From NCBI RefSeq assembly GCF_018861315.1, contig NZ_JAHLDL010000017.1, positions 1-64,000 on the forward strand: a stretch of 64,000 nucleotides of DNA, read 5' to 3'. Positions within the stretch are counted from its first letter, which is position 1. The number at the start of each line of letters is the position of its first letter. Below, piece after piece: positions 7,891-17,363 of this stretch. Under the pieces are notes generated by a model that saw nothing but the letters and a program-made list of their open reading frames with translations, had not been told where the DNA came from and did not search any database. Position numbers and translations under genes: made by a program. The stretch is from Clostridium bowmanii (GTDB taxonomy: Bacteria > Bacillota > Clostridia > Clostridiales > Clostridiaceae).

Positions 7891-7917
7891 TGAATATTGT
7901 AATTGTTACAATATTCA
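7891..7917 (-). promoter_or_regulatory. Perfect 12-bp dyad before the Tes-like operon, probable operator
   Basis: TGAATATTGTAA (7891-7902) and TTACAATATTCA (7906-7917) are perfect reverse complements around TTG. The dyad sits 31-57 bases before the start codon at 7860, where promoter and operator would be expected, and resembles TetR-type TTGTAAC/GTTACAA operators. No TetR gene lies in the window, so the cognate regulator is unknown. Confidence 0.55.
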
Positions 7918-8395
7918 ATATATTTAAATTATACACAAAATTAATTTATATATCAAATTATAAACATAATATTTGATTCCCTAATTTGCTAATACTTTGA
8001 TATAAAGCTGCATTCCAATGAATATTCACTACTTCAATTTTATGGATTTGTTTGCATATTTAGTATATGATTGCTATTGTATGTCAATTCGAGTCATGTA
8101 GTAGTAATGTCCTATTTATTCTGTTAAGATATTTAATAATAGTGTTTTAAACATGTATCATGGCGATTTGCGTCATTGTCATTATTTAAATGTAGAGCCT
8201 TAGGCAATATTAAAAAACTGCAAAAACAAATGTATTTATCGAAAGAACTTCAAAAGGATAATAACTTTATAGGACCTAAAATTATTAAACTATTAAATGT
8301 AAGTGTGGCTGGGATAGAATAAATTTTGGCTTTTTATGAACATTACCTATAGTTTTAACATAGAATTTAATAATAATAATTTTATGGAGAGTAGC
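7918..8395. other. Intergenic region between divergent units
   Basis: This AT-rich stretch holds the upstream promoter region of the minus-strand lipid operon on the left. At about 8213-8322 there is a stop-terminated plus-strand frame (KKLQKQMYLSKELQKDNNF and onward) that looks faintly like a Spo0E-type helix hairpin, but it has no convincing start or ribosome binding site, so I do not call it a gene. The ATG at 8336, in frame with the next gene, has no Shine-Dalgarno. Confidence 0.4.
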
Positions 8396-8926
8396 ATGGA
8401 CCTTTTTAGAACAAATCAATATTCAAGAATAAATGCTGTTAATTATGCAAAGACCTTTGCATTGCATCCCAATCCTAGCTTTAGATACTTCCCTCTTATT
8501 AATAATGAGACTAGTGGGGACTGTGCAAACTTTATATCTCAGTGTCTACTAGCTGGTGGAGCACCTATGATATTTAATGGTACACATCCATGGTGGTACA
8601 ATAAGGCTAATACTTTCATCACAAAGGATGATACCTGGTCTGTTACCTGGACGGTAGCGAATTCCCTTTATTGGACTTTAAAAGTTAATCAACAAGCTAA
8701 ATCTCGTAGAATTAAAGGCCTTGAAATATATGATGTTAGCCTTCTTGAATTAGGGGATTTGATATTTTTCGAAGATGATAAGGGGAACATATTTCACTCT
8801 ACTATTGTTACCTCGTTTAGAGATTCACAACCTTTAGTATCTCATCATTCTTTTGAGGCTTTGAATATATATTATAAAAATTCTTGGTCAGCTGAGCATG
8901 TGCATTACTTGAAAATAAGTTTATAA
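8396..8926 (+). CDS. Putative amidase-domain (Amidase_6) protein
   Basis: From the preferred start it is 176 aa. It contains NYAKTFALHPNPSFRYF, then SGDCANFISQCLLAGG (candidate catalytic Cys with C-A-N-F-I-S-Q) and PWWYN, followed by a His in FHSTIV; this is the Amidase_6 arrangement, a papain/NlpC-like fold usually linked to cell-wall peptide cleavage or sporulation. There is no signal peptide, so it may act in the cytosol, forespore or after lysis. I chose the ATG at 8396 because GGAG lies 7 bases before it; an in-frame ATG at 8336 lacks any ribosome binding site. Confidence 0.72.
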   Translation: MDLFRTNQYSRINAVNYAKTFALHPNPSFRYFPLINNETSGDCANFISQCLLAGGAPMIFNGTHPWWYNKANTFITKDDTWSVTWTVANSLYWTLKVNQQAKSRRIKGLEIYDVSLLELGDLIFFEDDKGNIFHSTIVTSFRDSQPLVSHHSFEALNIYYKNSWSAEHVHYLKISL

Positions 8927-8930
8927 AACA

Positions 8931-8975
8931 AAAACAATGTTACAAATTAAATTTTGTAACGTTGTTTTTATTTTA
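8931..8975 (+). terminator. Hairpin terminator after the amidase gene
   Basis: AACAATGTTACAAA and TTTTGTAACGTTGTT pair with one mismatch around a short loop, followed by TTTTATTTTATTT on the plus strand. Confidence 0.7.
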
Positions 8976-8983
8976 TTTAAACG

Positions 8984-9012
8984 TTGTATTATAACTCAAT
9001 TTTACTTATAAT
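8984..9012 (+). promoter_or_regulatory. SigA-type promoter of the LacI/ABC operon
   Basis: TTGTAT at 8984-8989 and TATAAT at 9007-9012 are separated by exactly 17 bases. The start would be near 9019, about 26 bases before the TTG start codon of the regulator. Confidence 0.65.
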
Positions 9013-9044
9013 AGTATTAGATCATAAATTTGGAGGCGAGTTAT

Positions 9045-10049
9045 TTGAGTAATAAAATTACAATATCAGATATAGCCTTTGCCTTAGATATCTCAGCTAT
9101 ATCTGTAAGCAGGGCACTATCGGGAAAAATTGGAGTCGGGGAAGAATTAAGAGAAAAAATTATGCTTAAAGCAAAAGAAATGGGATATATAAAGTCAATA
9201 AAGAAAAATTCTTACAAAATTTTGGTGCTTCATCAAAGGCCTCTTACACATGACAATAGCAATTTTGCTTATATGATACAGGGAATGCAGCGGGCTCTTC
9301 AAAATATGGATATATCATATCACACAGAATTCGTTGATAAAAATAACCAAGATGAAATGAAACCTCCATTAAAATTACTAAAAGAAAATAGTTTTAATGG
9401 CATAATTTTTATTGGGAGATTTAACGACGATTATATTGGTTTTTTAAAACAAAAAATTAGAAACCATATTTTTTATACTGGATATTCTCCTTCCTGTGAC
9501 GTTGATAGTGTCTGGTTTAATTTCAATAATGGAGGATATAAACAATGTGAGTATTTAATTAAAAAAGGTCATGTGGATATTGGATTTTTAGGAAGGCGCA
9601 GTATTTTATTTAGAAATAAAGAAAAGGTACTTGGAATAACCTCTGCTCTTGAGGACTATAAAATACCTATTAGGAGTGAATTTTTTACATATATTGAGGA
9701 AGATTTCGAAGAGAATTTTGAAATATCAGTAATGAAATTACTTATTGCAAAAGATAGGCCTTCTGCAATAATATGTCAAGGAGACTTTATTGCTGTGAAA
9801 TTGATTAATCTCCTTTATAAAAAGGGAATTAAAGTTCCAGAAGATATATCTATAATTAGTAGTGGAAATACTGAAATGGCATCACTAACACTACCTACCT
9901 TGACAACTTTGGATCTAAATATTGAATATTCCTGTGAAATAGCAGTTGAACTACTTTTAAAAAGGATTAATAACCCTGAAAAACCTTGTGAAAGTATAAC
10001 CATTAACAGTAATTTAATTATAAGAGAATCTGTTAAGTGCTTATTTTAA
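9045..10049 (+). CDS. LacI-family transcriptional regulator of the ABC exporter operon
   Basis: 334 aa from the TTG at 9045, which has GGAGG 8 bases upstream; the frame could be opened at a TTG at 9030 but that precedes the Shine-Dalgarno. The N-terminus (KITISDIAFALDISAISVSRALSG, then GVGEELREKIMLKAKEMGY) is a LacI helix-turn-helix with hinge. The rest is a periplasmic-binding-protein-like effector domain (FNGIIFIGRF, YLIKKGHVDIGFLG, RPSAIICQGDFIAVKLI, PEDISIISSGNTEMASL). It lies 25 bases before two ABC exporter genes on the same strand, so it probably controls them and itself in response to a small, perhaps sugar-like, ligand. A LacI regulator in front of a drug-type exporter is uncommon. 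Confidence 0.85.
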   Translation: MSNKITISDIAFALDISAISVSRALSGKIGVGEELREKIMLKAKEMGYIKSIKKNSYKILVLHQRPLTHDNSNFAYMIQGMQRALQNMDISYHTEFVDKNNQDEMKPPLKLLKENSFNGIIFIGRFNDDYIGFLKQKIRNHIFYTGYSPSCDVDSVWFNFNNGGYKQCEYLIKKGHVDIGFLGRRSILFRNKEKVLGITSALEDYKIPIRSEFFTYIEEDFEENFEISVMKLLIAKDRPSAIICQGDFIAVKLINLLYKKGIKVPEDISIISSGNTEMASLTLPTLTTLDLNIEYSCEIAVELLLKRINNPEKPCESITINSNLIIRESVKCLF

Positions 10050-10074
10050 TTAAATTTATAAAGGAGAGAATTAA

Positions 10075-11829
10075 ATGGGAAAGAGCATAATAGTAGAGTT
10101 TATTAAAAAACATAAGGTTTCATATATTATTGGCATTCTCTTTATGCTACTATCATCCTATATTCAATCGTTTTTCCCTAGAGTTTTAGGAAATACCATT
10201 GATATTTTGAGAATCGATAATTTTGATTTTAATAAGGTGAAAATTAAAATAGTATATATACTTTTAATTGCATTAGGTACTTTTATAAGCACTTATGTAT
10301 GGCGAAATCAAATTATAGTAAATGCTAGAAATCTTGAATGCCATCTTCGTGAAAAATTATATAATCACTTTCTAAAACTTTCTTCAGAATTTTATAATAA
10401 AAGGAAAACCGGAGATTTAATCGCTTATGCTATAAATGATATTTCTGCCGTTAGAATGACTTTGGGGCCAGCCACAGCCATGCTAATAAATGGTATTGCT
10501 ATCTTTAGTGTTTCTATATATTCTATGTCAAAGATTATAAGTCTTAAATTCACCTTGATGATTTTAATTCCAATTCCCTTTATCATATTTTTTATGTTGA
10601 AAATTGGGAAACTAGTTCAAAAGAGATTTAGAACGGTTCAAGAAAACTTCGCCTCTATATCTGGTAGAGTTCAAGAAAATATATATGGAATTCGAGTAAT
10701 AAAGTCATATGTTCAGGAGGAGTCTGAGGCAGAGAAATTTGAAATATTAAATGATACAATGATGAATTCCAACATAAATATGGTAAAGATATCATCTTCC
10801 CTTTCCCCCGTAATTGAGATTTCATTCAGTATAAGCTTTGTTATAAATCTCATTATAGGCGGAAACATGGTGCTAAGTGGAGGTATAACCCTCGGAGATT
10901 TTATAGCTTTTAATGGATATTTAACTATGATCATGAGGCCTGTAATTTCTATAGGAAGAGTTATAAATATACTTCAAAGGGGCATGGCCTCAATAAAGAG
11001 ATTGGAAGAAGTATTTAATGTTACCCCTAAAATTTTCGATGGAATTAAAATGATAAGCTCTGCAATTGAGGGTGAAATAGAATTTAAGAATTTAAGTTTT
11101 TCTTATAGTGAGTCTGATAAAACAGCACTTCAAAATATTAATCTTAAAATACCAAAGGGGTATACCATTGGTATCACAGGAAAGACAGGATCAGGTAAAA
11201 CCACCCTAATAAGCCTATTATTAAAGCTTTATATCTCTTCTGGAGAAGAAATATTTATTGACTCAGTAGACATAAATGACTATTCCCTAGAAACACTTAG
11301 AACTAGTATTGGTTATGTACCACAAGATAACTTCTTGTTTTCTGCGTCAATTAAAGAAAATATAAAGTTTTTTAAGGATATATACACAGATGAGAACGTT
11401 AAAAAAGCTGCAGAAATAAGTTCAATATATGAAAGCATTATGGGTTTTCCAAAGGGATTCGACACCGTACTTGAGGAACGTGGTGTTAATCTATCTGGTG
11501 GTGAAAAACAACGAATCTCTATAGCTAGGGCTATTATTCGCGACCCAGCAATACTGATTTTAGATGACTCCCTTTCAGCAGTTGATACTATTACTGAATC
11601 AAAATTGCTTAAAAATATAAAGAAATCGAGAAGTGGTAAAACAACAATAATTGTTGCACATAGAATTTCTACAATAAAACATGCTGACTTTATTATAGTC
11701 ATGGATGAAGGTAGGATCTGCGAAAGTGGAACTCATTACGAACTCATAAAGAAAGGAGGACTATACTATGAAACCTACAACTCCCAATATGAAGACCAGA
11801 AAAAAAAATCACAATGGGAAGCTTCATAA
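10075..11829 (+). CDS. ABC exporter half-transporter, degenerate catalytic site subunit
   Basis: 584 aa. Six membrane helices occupy about residues 15-310. The ATPase domain has Walker A GKTGSGKTT, Q-loop YVPQDNFLF, signature LSGGEKQR, Walker B followed by LDDSLSAVD, and H-loop VAHRIST. The residue after the Walker B aspartate is Asp where a catalytic Glu is normal, so this subunit carries the non-hydrolysing site of a heterodimer (BmrC/BmrD or TM287/288 type). The partner gene overlaps its 3' end by 62 bases. Substrate unknown: drug, peptide or lipid. The Shine-Dalgarno AAAGGAGAG precedes the ATG. Confidence 0.85.
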   Translation: MGKSIIVEFIKKHKVSYIIGILFMLLSSYIQSFFPRVLGNTIDILRIDNFDFNKVKIKIVYILLIALGTFISTYVWRNQIIVNARNLECHLREKLYNHFLKLSSEFYNKRKTGDLIAYAINDISAVRMTLGPATAMLINGIAIFSVSIYSMSKIISLKFTLMILIPIPFIIFFMLKIGKLVQKRFRTVQENFASISGRVQENIYGIRVIKSYVQEESEAEKFEILNDTMMNSNINMVKISSSLSPVIEISFSISFVINLIIGGNMVLSGGITLGDFIAFNGYLTMIMRPVISIGRVINILQRGMASIKRLEEVFNVTPKIFDGIKMISSAIEGEIEFKNLSFSYSESDKTALQNINLKIPKGYTIGITGKTGSGKTTLISLLLKLYISSGEEIFIDSVDINDYSLETLRTSIGYVPQDNFLFSASIKENIKFFKDIYTDENVKKAAEISSIYESIMGFPKGFDTVLEERGVNLSGGEKQRISIARAIIRDPAILILDDSLSAVDTITESKLLKNIKKSRSGKTTIIVAHRISTIKHADFIIVMDEGRICESGTHYELIKKGGLYYETYNSQYEDQKKKSQWEAS

Positions 11830-13567
11830 AATCAATAGTTTTAAAAGACTTTTATCCTTAACAAAACCATATATTAATAAGATAATTTTAGCAGCCTTAT
11901 GTGTGACGATTGTAAATGCTGCAGAACTTTTAAAACCTTATATACTCAAGCTTGTTATTGATGATTTTTTGATAAAGAAAGTATCACAAAATGGTATATA
12001 CTCCATAACATCTATGGGAATACTATATTTTATTGTTGTTGCTATTGGTGGTTTATCTTCTTTTACCCAAGTGAATTTAATTAATAAATCCGGTCAAGAA
12101 ATTATGAGAAATTTAAGAAGCAGAGTATTTAGAACAATACAATTTCTTCCACTATCCTATCTTGATAAAACTTCTTCTGGAAGACTCATAACAAGAGCAA
12201 CAAATGATGTGGAAGCAATGAGCGAAATGTATACGGATGTAATTATAAGTCTTTTTAAAGACGTTTTCTTACTTATAGGTATTGTTTATGCTATGCTTGC
12301 ACTCGATGTAAAATTGGCTCTTATATCATTTTCTGTTGTTCCTATTATGTTTTTAATTGTTTTTTTATTAAAAAATAAGATCAGAAATAATTTCACCAAA
12401 ATGAAAAGTCTAATAGGAAGAATTAATGGATTTATGGCTGAAAATATTTCAGGGATGAAAATCATACAAATATTTGCAGGAGAAAAAGAAAAGAATGATG
12501 AATTTTTAAAATTAAACGGAGAGTATTTAAAAAGCACATTATTTCAAGTCAGAATGAACAGTATATTAAGACCAGCAGCAGATATATTCCAAAGCCTTGC
12601 AGTAGCAATTATATTATGGTACTCCATGAGCAAAATCGCAAACCATACAATAGAGATAGGCGTACTTTTCGCTTTTACCACTTATATAAAACAATTTTTC
12701 AATCCAATTTCTGATCTTGCAGATAACTATACTACTATTCAATCCGCATTGGTTTCTGCTGAACGAATATTTGAACTCCTAGATGAAGAAGATTCACTTG
12801 AAGATTTAGATGAGGGTATGAGCATTGAACATTTACAGGGGGATATAGAATTTAAAAATGTATGGTTTTCCTATAATAGTTCAAATTGGATATTAAAGAA
12901 TGTTTGTTTTAAAGTTAAAAAAGGAGAGACATTTGCTTTTATAGGAGAAACAGGAGCAGGAAAAACCACAATAATAAGCCTCATAAGTGGATTTTATAAA
13001 ATACAAAAGGGTGAGATTTTAATAGATGGAATTAATATTAATGGTATAAAAAAGAGAGACTTAAGAAAACGTATATCTGTTGTGCTCCAAGATGTATTTT
13101 TATTTTCAGGAGATGTAAAATCTAATGTTACATTAAATGATAATATAAGCGAAAAAATTCTAATTAAGTCATTGAAAACTACTTGTGCCTTAGACTTTGT
13201 AAATGAGCTACCTGGTGGAATTCACTCTGCTGTTATGGAAAGAGGAGCAACCTTTTCTGCAGGTCAAAAGCAGCTTTTATCCTTTTCTAGAGCTCTTGCT
13301 CATTCACCATCTATATTTATATTAGATGAGGCTACAGCAAATATAGATACACATACTGAAAAGTTAATACAAAAGGTAATTGAAGAAATGGCACAGGATA
13401 GAACTACCCTTATTATTGCACATAGATTATCAACCATAAGGAATGCAGATAAAATAGTTGTGCTAAAACATGGAGAAATTATGGAAGTGGGCAACCATGA
13501 TGAACTTATGGTTAATGGTGGATACTATAAAGATATGATTCAAGGCGAAATAAAGGTGGCAAATTAG
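11768..13567 (+). CDS. ABC exporter half-transporter, catalytic partner
   Basis: 599 aa. A polar Lys-rich N-terminus (about 25 residues) precedes six membrane helices and an ATPase domain with Walker A GETGAGKTT, signature FSAGQKQL (degenerate) and Walker B FILDEATANID with an intact catalytic Glu. Paired with the upstream subunit (intact LSGGE signature, degenerate Walker B), it gives the classic asymmetric heterodimer with one working ATP site. Although the start lies 62 bases inside the previous gene, it is supported by AAAGGAGG 8 bases upstream, so translation of the two is coupled. Confidence 0.86.
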   Translation: MKPTTPNMKTRKKNHNGKLHKINSFKRLLSLTKPYINKIILAALCVTIVNAAELLKPYILKLVIDDFLIKKVSQNGIYSITSMGILYFIVVAIGGLSSFTQVNLINKSGQEIMRNLRSRVFRTIQFLPLSYLDKTSSGRLITRATNDVEAMSEMYTDVIISLFKDVFLLIGIVYAMLALDVKLALISFSVVPIMFLIVFLLKNKIRNNFTKMKSLIGRINGFMAENISGMKIIQIFAGEKEKNDEFLKLNGEYLKSTLFQVRMNSILRPAADIFQSLAVAIILWYSMSKIANHTIEIGVLFAFTTYIKQFFNPISDLADNYTTIQSALVSAERIFELLDEEDSLEDLDEGMSIEHLQGDIEFKNVWFSYNSSNWILKNVCFKVKKGETFAFIGETGAGKTTIISLISGFYKIQKGEILIDGININGIKKRDLRKRISVVLQDVFLFSGDVKSNVTLNDNISEKILIKSLKTTCALDFVNELPGGIHSAVMERGATFSAGQKQLLSFSRALAHSPSIFILDEATANIDTHTEKLIQKVIEEMAQDRTTLIIAHRLSTIRNADKIVVLKHGEIMEVGNHDELMVNGGYYKDMIQGEIKVAN

Positions 13568-13570
13568 CAT

Positions 13571-13623
13571 AAAAAAATGATATGTAAAGTGTTTATTTTA
13601 TCATTTTACATACCATTTTTTTA
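13571..13623. terminator. Bidirectional terminator between convergent units
   Basis: AAAAAAATGATATGTAAA and TTTTACATACCATTTTTTT pair across a 14-15 base loop with small mismatches, with T runs on both strands. It serves the exporter operon from the left and the histidine kinase gene from the right. Confidence 0.7.
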
Positions 13624-15111
13624 TTATTGTTTTGTCAAAATAAAATAGAACTTAACTCCCCTTTCTGTGTTTTCTACTCCGCAGCTACCATCATGAAGCA
13701 ACATTATATTTTTAACTATTGAAAGGCCTAGACCAGTGCCTCCAAGCTTTCTAGTCCTTGATTTATCTATTTTATAGAAATTATCCCATATCTTGTTTGT
13801 CTCAGAAATATCGATTTTATTTCCACTATTCTCCACTTCAACACAAATAGAATCTTCTCTATTTATCATAGTTACTATTATAGTTCCAGCATCAGCAGTA
13901 TGCCTAATTGCATTAGTCATATAATTTGTTATTACTTGTTCTATTCTGTTCCAATCTGCATTTACCTTTATATCGCACACAAAATTCAATTCCAATTTAA
14001 TATGCTTTTCGTTAAGTAGAGATGTGAATTTCTTAGTAACTGATTTTACTAGTTCATGAAGAAGAAAATCTTCTTTAATCAATTTGAAATTTCCCGATTC
14101 TAGTTGAGATAAATCCAACATATCAGATACTAAACTGTTCATTTTCCTAGATTCATCCATTATCACATCAATGAAATATTGTTTCTCTTCCCCTTCTAAA
14201 ACATCATCATTAAGTGCTAGTGTATACCCTTCTATAAGAGTAATAGGTGTTTTAAGCTCATGAGAAACTGCGGCTACAAAATCTTTCCTCATTTCTGTTA
14301 ATTTTTTTTCTTTTTCAATATCCTTTTCTAGTTGTGAGTTAGCATCTTTAAGTGAGGTTAATGATTCATTCAAATTTTCTGACAGAAGGTTAAGTGAGGT
14401 AGCCAAGGCACCTATTTCATCTTCACTTTTAACTATACATTTCTCTGTGAAATCAAGTTTTGCCATTTTGGATGCAGTTTTAGTTATTTTTATCAAGGGC
14501 TTTGCAATCATATTAGAGTATATAAAAGAAAGAAGTAGAATAGTAAATAGGGCACCTATATAAAAATACAAGTAAAATTCCTTTATAACTTGAACAGCTT
14601 CATTTACTGGCTGTAGTGAAGAAAAAGCATAAACAGTTTCATCTGTATTTTTATCATACAATATGCCTGCTATACTTACTGTCATATCACGGTTTTTTTT
14701 AGTAATAAAAATCATTGGTTTTCCTTCTTTTTTAAATTTATCAATACCTCCATTATTTTCAATTTCATCAGACATTATTTGGTGTATAATTATAACTGTC
14801 TTAGAGTCTTTTTTTTCATCTGCTGTTTTTGTAAGATATTTTAAAGCTCCTAAACTATCACTAATAATTATTTTATAAGTATTGTCTTCTTCAAAGGAAC
14901 TAATTAAGCCAAACTTATCTTCCTCCTTTTGAAGCAAAACATACTGGTTTTTAAATTTTACAAGGTTATCTTGAAGATTGTCCTTTTTCCATCTAATATA
15001 AAACTGTTCAAAAAATGCAGATTGAACCACTAAATTAGTTGTTATAAAAATTGCAAAAACTATAGAGGTTATAGCAAAAAGTTTTGTTATAATGCTCTTT
15101 TTACTTTTCAT
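13624..15111 (-). CDS. Sensor histidine kinase
   Basis: 495 aa. Membrane helix about 8-30, an extracytoplasmic sensor domain of about 145 residues, second helix about 180-200, HAMP (about 200-252), a short coiled coil, HisKA with the phospho-accepting His at 284 (AVSHELKTP), and HATPase boxes N (NYMTNAIRHT) and G (GGTGLGLSIV). It autophosphorylates and passes phosphate to the response regulator encoded just upstream, whose gene end it overlaps by 11 bases. The pair faces the ABC exporter operon convergently and could sense the exporter's substrate or envelope stress, which is inference. The signal is not readable. Confidence 0.9.
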   Translation of the reverse strand: MKSKKSIITKLFAITSIVFAIFITTNLVVQSAFFEQFYIRWKKDNLQDNLVKFKNQYVLLQKEEDKFGLISSFEEDNTYKIIISDSLGALKYLTKTADEKKDSKTVIIIHQIMSDEIENNGGIDKFKKEGKPMIFITKKNRDMTVSIAGILYDKNTDETVYAFSSLQPVNEAVQVIKEFYLYFYIGALFTILLLSFIYSNMIAKPLIKITKTASKMAKLDFTEKCIVKSEDEIGALATSLNLLSENLNESLTSLKDANSQLEKDIEKEKKLTEMRKDFVAAVSHELKTPITLIEGYTLALNDDVLEGEEKQYFIDVIMDESRKMNSLVSDMLDLSQLESGNFKLIKEDFLLHELVKSVTKKFTSLLNEKHIKLELNFVCDIKVNADWNRIEQVITNYMTNAIRHTADAGTIIVTMINREDSICVEVENSGNKIDISETNKIWDNFYKIDKSRTRKLGGTGLGLSIVKNIMLLHDGSCGVENTERGVKFYFILTKQ

Positions 15112-15787
15112 TTTTCACCTCAAATTTATACCCCGCCCCCCTTATAGTTGCTATAAGGTAAGATTTTTCACCTAACTTTTCTCGTAATCTTTTGATAACA
15201 GTATCCACTGTTCTTAAATCCCCAAAATAGTCAATACCCCATAATGCATCTAATATTTTTTCTCTACTTAATACTATTCTTTTATTAATTATAAAATAAT
15301 TCAATAGTTCAAATTCTTTCGGAGATAGATTAATTTCAATATTGTCTACGGTAACCTCATGGCTTAAATTATCAACTACTAAGCCATCAAAACTATTTTC
15401 AACCTTTGAAGATACCTCAGTGCCATAGGTTCTTCGTATAATGGCTTTTACTTTGGCAACTAATAGTTTTGGAACAAAAGGCTTTGTAATATAATGGTCT
15501 GTGCCTAATTCAAATCCTAATAATTGGTCATCTTCTTCAGATTTAGCCGTGAGCATTATAACGGGTATACTAGAGGTTTTCCTTATTTCCTTGCATACGT
15601 CCCACCCGTCCATAATAGGCATCATTACATCTAGGATAATCAAATCTACTTTATTCTTATTAAATATATCTACAGCTTCACTTCCATTTTCTGCTTGTAG
15701 AATATTGTACTTTTCTTTTCTTAAATAAATCGATACAAGATTTCTAATTCTCTCTTCATCATCTACTATTAAAATGGTTTCATTCAT
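15101..15787 (-). CDS. OmpR-family response regulator
   Basis: 228 aa. Receiver domain residues 1-115: acidic pair D9/D10, phospho-acceptor D53 (LIILDVMMP), T80 and K102 (YITKPF). The C-terminal winged helix (about 130-225) contains LSPKEFELLNYF, ILDALWG, RTVDTVIKRLREKLG and IRGAGYKF, the OmpR/PhoB pattern. The first gene of the two-component operon; the kinase gene starts inside its end. The Shine-Dalgarno AAAGGGGAA precedes the ATG. Targets unknown. Confidence 0.92.
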   Translation of the reverse strand: MNETILIVDDEERIRNLVSIYLRKEKYNILQAENGSEAVDIFNKNKVDLIILDVMMPIMDGWDVCKEIRKTSSIPVIMLTAKSEEDDQLLGFELGTDHYITKPFVPKLLVAKVKAIIRRTYGTEVSSKVENSFDGLVVDNLSHEVTVDNIEINLSPKEFELLNYFIINKRIVLSREKILDALWGIDYFGDLRTVDTVIKRLREKLGEKSYLIATIRGAGYKFEVKNEK

Positions 15788-16264
15788 ATAAATTTCCCCT
15801 TTATTATAAGCTTGTGAAAAACCAAGTTTATTTCTAAATAAAATATTAATTTCTAATTTCTATTATAATATAATACTACAAATAATCATAATTTAAATGT
15901 TTTACCAAACATAAAATTAATATGAAAACTTCCTCTGCAAAAGGAGGTTCGCAGAGGAAGCAGAAATTAGCATAATAAAATTGTATGTTTTTTAGAATCT
16001 TAATGCATATATCCCTTAAATATATAATAAAGTTATACCATGGCATTTAAGTGGCAGATATATTAACATTTCATGAATGATAAGTACATTATTTGCTGCA
16101 ATGCGTATGGATACATTTTTTACTTTTTATTAAATTGCTTTCACCTAAAAAAAGTGAGTATTAATTTAATACTCCTATAAATTCAATAATTATAGATCAC
16201 AAAATAGTAATATGTTAATGGGTTAATATTTTTTTTAAAAAGTTTATGTGGGGCAATAAATCAA
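15788..16264. other. Intergenic region with a 10-bp perfect hairpin
   Basis: The region holds the promoter side of the response regulator gene. CTTCCTCTGC (15929-15938) and GCAGAGGAAG (15951-15960) form a perfect stem around a 12-base loop that contains GGAGG. No T run follows, so it is not an ordinary terminator. I see no open frame with a ribosome binding site. Confidence 0.45.
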
Positions 16265-16309
16265 GAAAATATTGTCTTATATTTCCAAGGAAATATATAC
16301 AATATTTTC
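16265..16309 (-). terminator. Long hairpin terminating the ribose operon
   Basis: GAAAATATTGT pairs with ACAATATTTTC at the base, and ATATTTCC with GGAAATAT at the tip, giving about 20 bp with one small bulge. On the minus strand it is followed by TTGATTTATT. It lies about 40 bases past the end of the regulator gene. Confidence 0.6.
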
Positions 16310-16346
16310 GCGAATATCTAAGATTATACTTAATAAAAAATTAAAC

Positions 16347-17345
16347 TTATGTAGTTCCTCTAATTATAAGTTTCGTTTCAAAGTACAATTGTTTTTCAGG
16401 GGGAAGCTCCCCTTTTATTAAGTTTATTAAGATACTACATGCTTTTTTACCCATTATATATATGGGTTGTGATATTGTTGTGAGCTCTGGTTCAATAACC
16501 TCAGATATATGAATATTATCAAATCCAACAACAGATATATCCTCTGGAATTTTATAGCCATTTCTTAACAAAATTTTCATCCCCCCCAGTGCCATCATAT
16601 CATTACTGTAAAAAATAGCATCTAGATTCTTAAAAGAATGTATTATTTTCTCAGTAGCCATTATGCCACCATCAACATTAAAGTCTCCTTCATAGATATA
16701 CTTTTCATCATATATTTCATAATCTTTCATTGCTTCAATATAGCCTTCTACCCTTTGTTTTGATATTTCTAAATTTTCTCGTCCCTTTACAAAAACTATT
16801 TTACGATTTCCCTTTTCATATAAGTATTTAATGCCATTCTTTACACCTTGCTTGTTTAAGCAAAACACACCATAATCGTCTTTATATCCTTCAATATATC
16901 TATCCACCAATACAAAAGGAACATTGTTATTTTTAAGTATTGTTATACTAGCATTACTTTTACCTCCAGACATAAAAATAACACCATCTATAAGCTTACT
17001 TATAAGAAGTTCAATATATTTTTCTTCTTTGTCTTTATCATTGTCTGTATTACATATTATTATATTATATTCTAATCTCTCTGCCTCATCCTCAATAGCT
17101 CTTGCCATTTCTGAAAAAAACGGATTTGTGATATCTGGAAGTATAATTCCTATACTACCAGATTTCTTGGTGCTAAGACTTCGAGCTATGGAATTAGGAA
17201 TATAACTCATTTCTTTAGCAATTCTTAAAATCTTTTCCCTGGTGTTCTCACTTATGCTAGCATCTTTTTTGTTCATAACCATGGAAACTGTGGCCTTTGA
17301 GACTCCTGCCATTTCTGCTATATCTTTCATTGTAACATTACCCAT
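16347..17345 (-). CDS. rbsR: Ribose operon repressor, LacI family
   Basis: 332 aa with a standard LacI head (VTMKDIAEMAGVSKATVSMV, then PNSIARSLSTKKSG) and a ribose-binding-protein-like effector domain (IGIILPDITNPFFSEMARAI, DLDAIFYSNDMMALGG, PEDISVVGFDNIHISEVI). It is the last gene of the ribose transport cluster, so ribose is the likely inducer, and the operator cluster at 22282-22329 is the likely target. GGAGGAG lies 5 bases before the ATG. A hairpin separates it from rbsB. Assignment to ribose rests on context; the family cannot be told apart by sequence alone. Confidence 0.85.
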   Translation of the reverse strand: MGNVTMKDIAEMAGVSKATVSMVMNKKDASISENTREKILRIAKEMSYIPNSIARSLSTKKSGSIGIILPDITNPFFSEMARAIEDEAERLEYNIIICNTDNDKDKEEKYIELLISKLIDGVIFMSGGKSNASITILKNNNVPFVLVDRYIEGYKDDYGVFCLNKQGVKNGIKYLYEKGNRKIVFVKGRENLEISKQRVEGYIEAMKDYEIYDEKYIYEGDFNVDGGIMATEKIIHSFKNLDAIFYSNDMMALGGMKILLRNGYKIPEDISVVGFDNIHISEVIEPELTTISQPIYIMGKKACSILINLIKGELPPEKQLYFETKLIIRGTT

Positions 17346-17363
17346 AATTCTCCTCCAAATTTT

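Noticed and set aside
8213-8322. Possible Spo0E-like small gene
   Set aside because: The helical pattern is only loosely similar, the SQELD-type signature is absent, and no start with a ribosome binding site exists.
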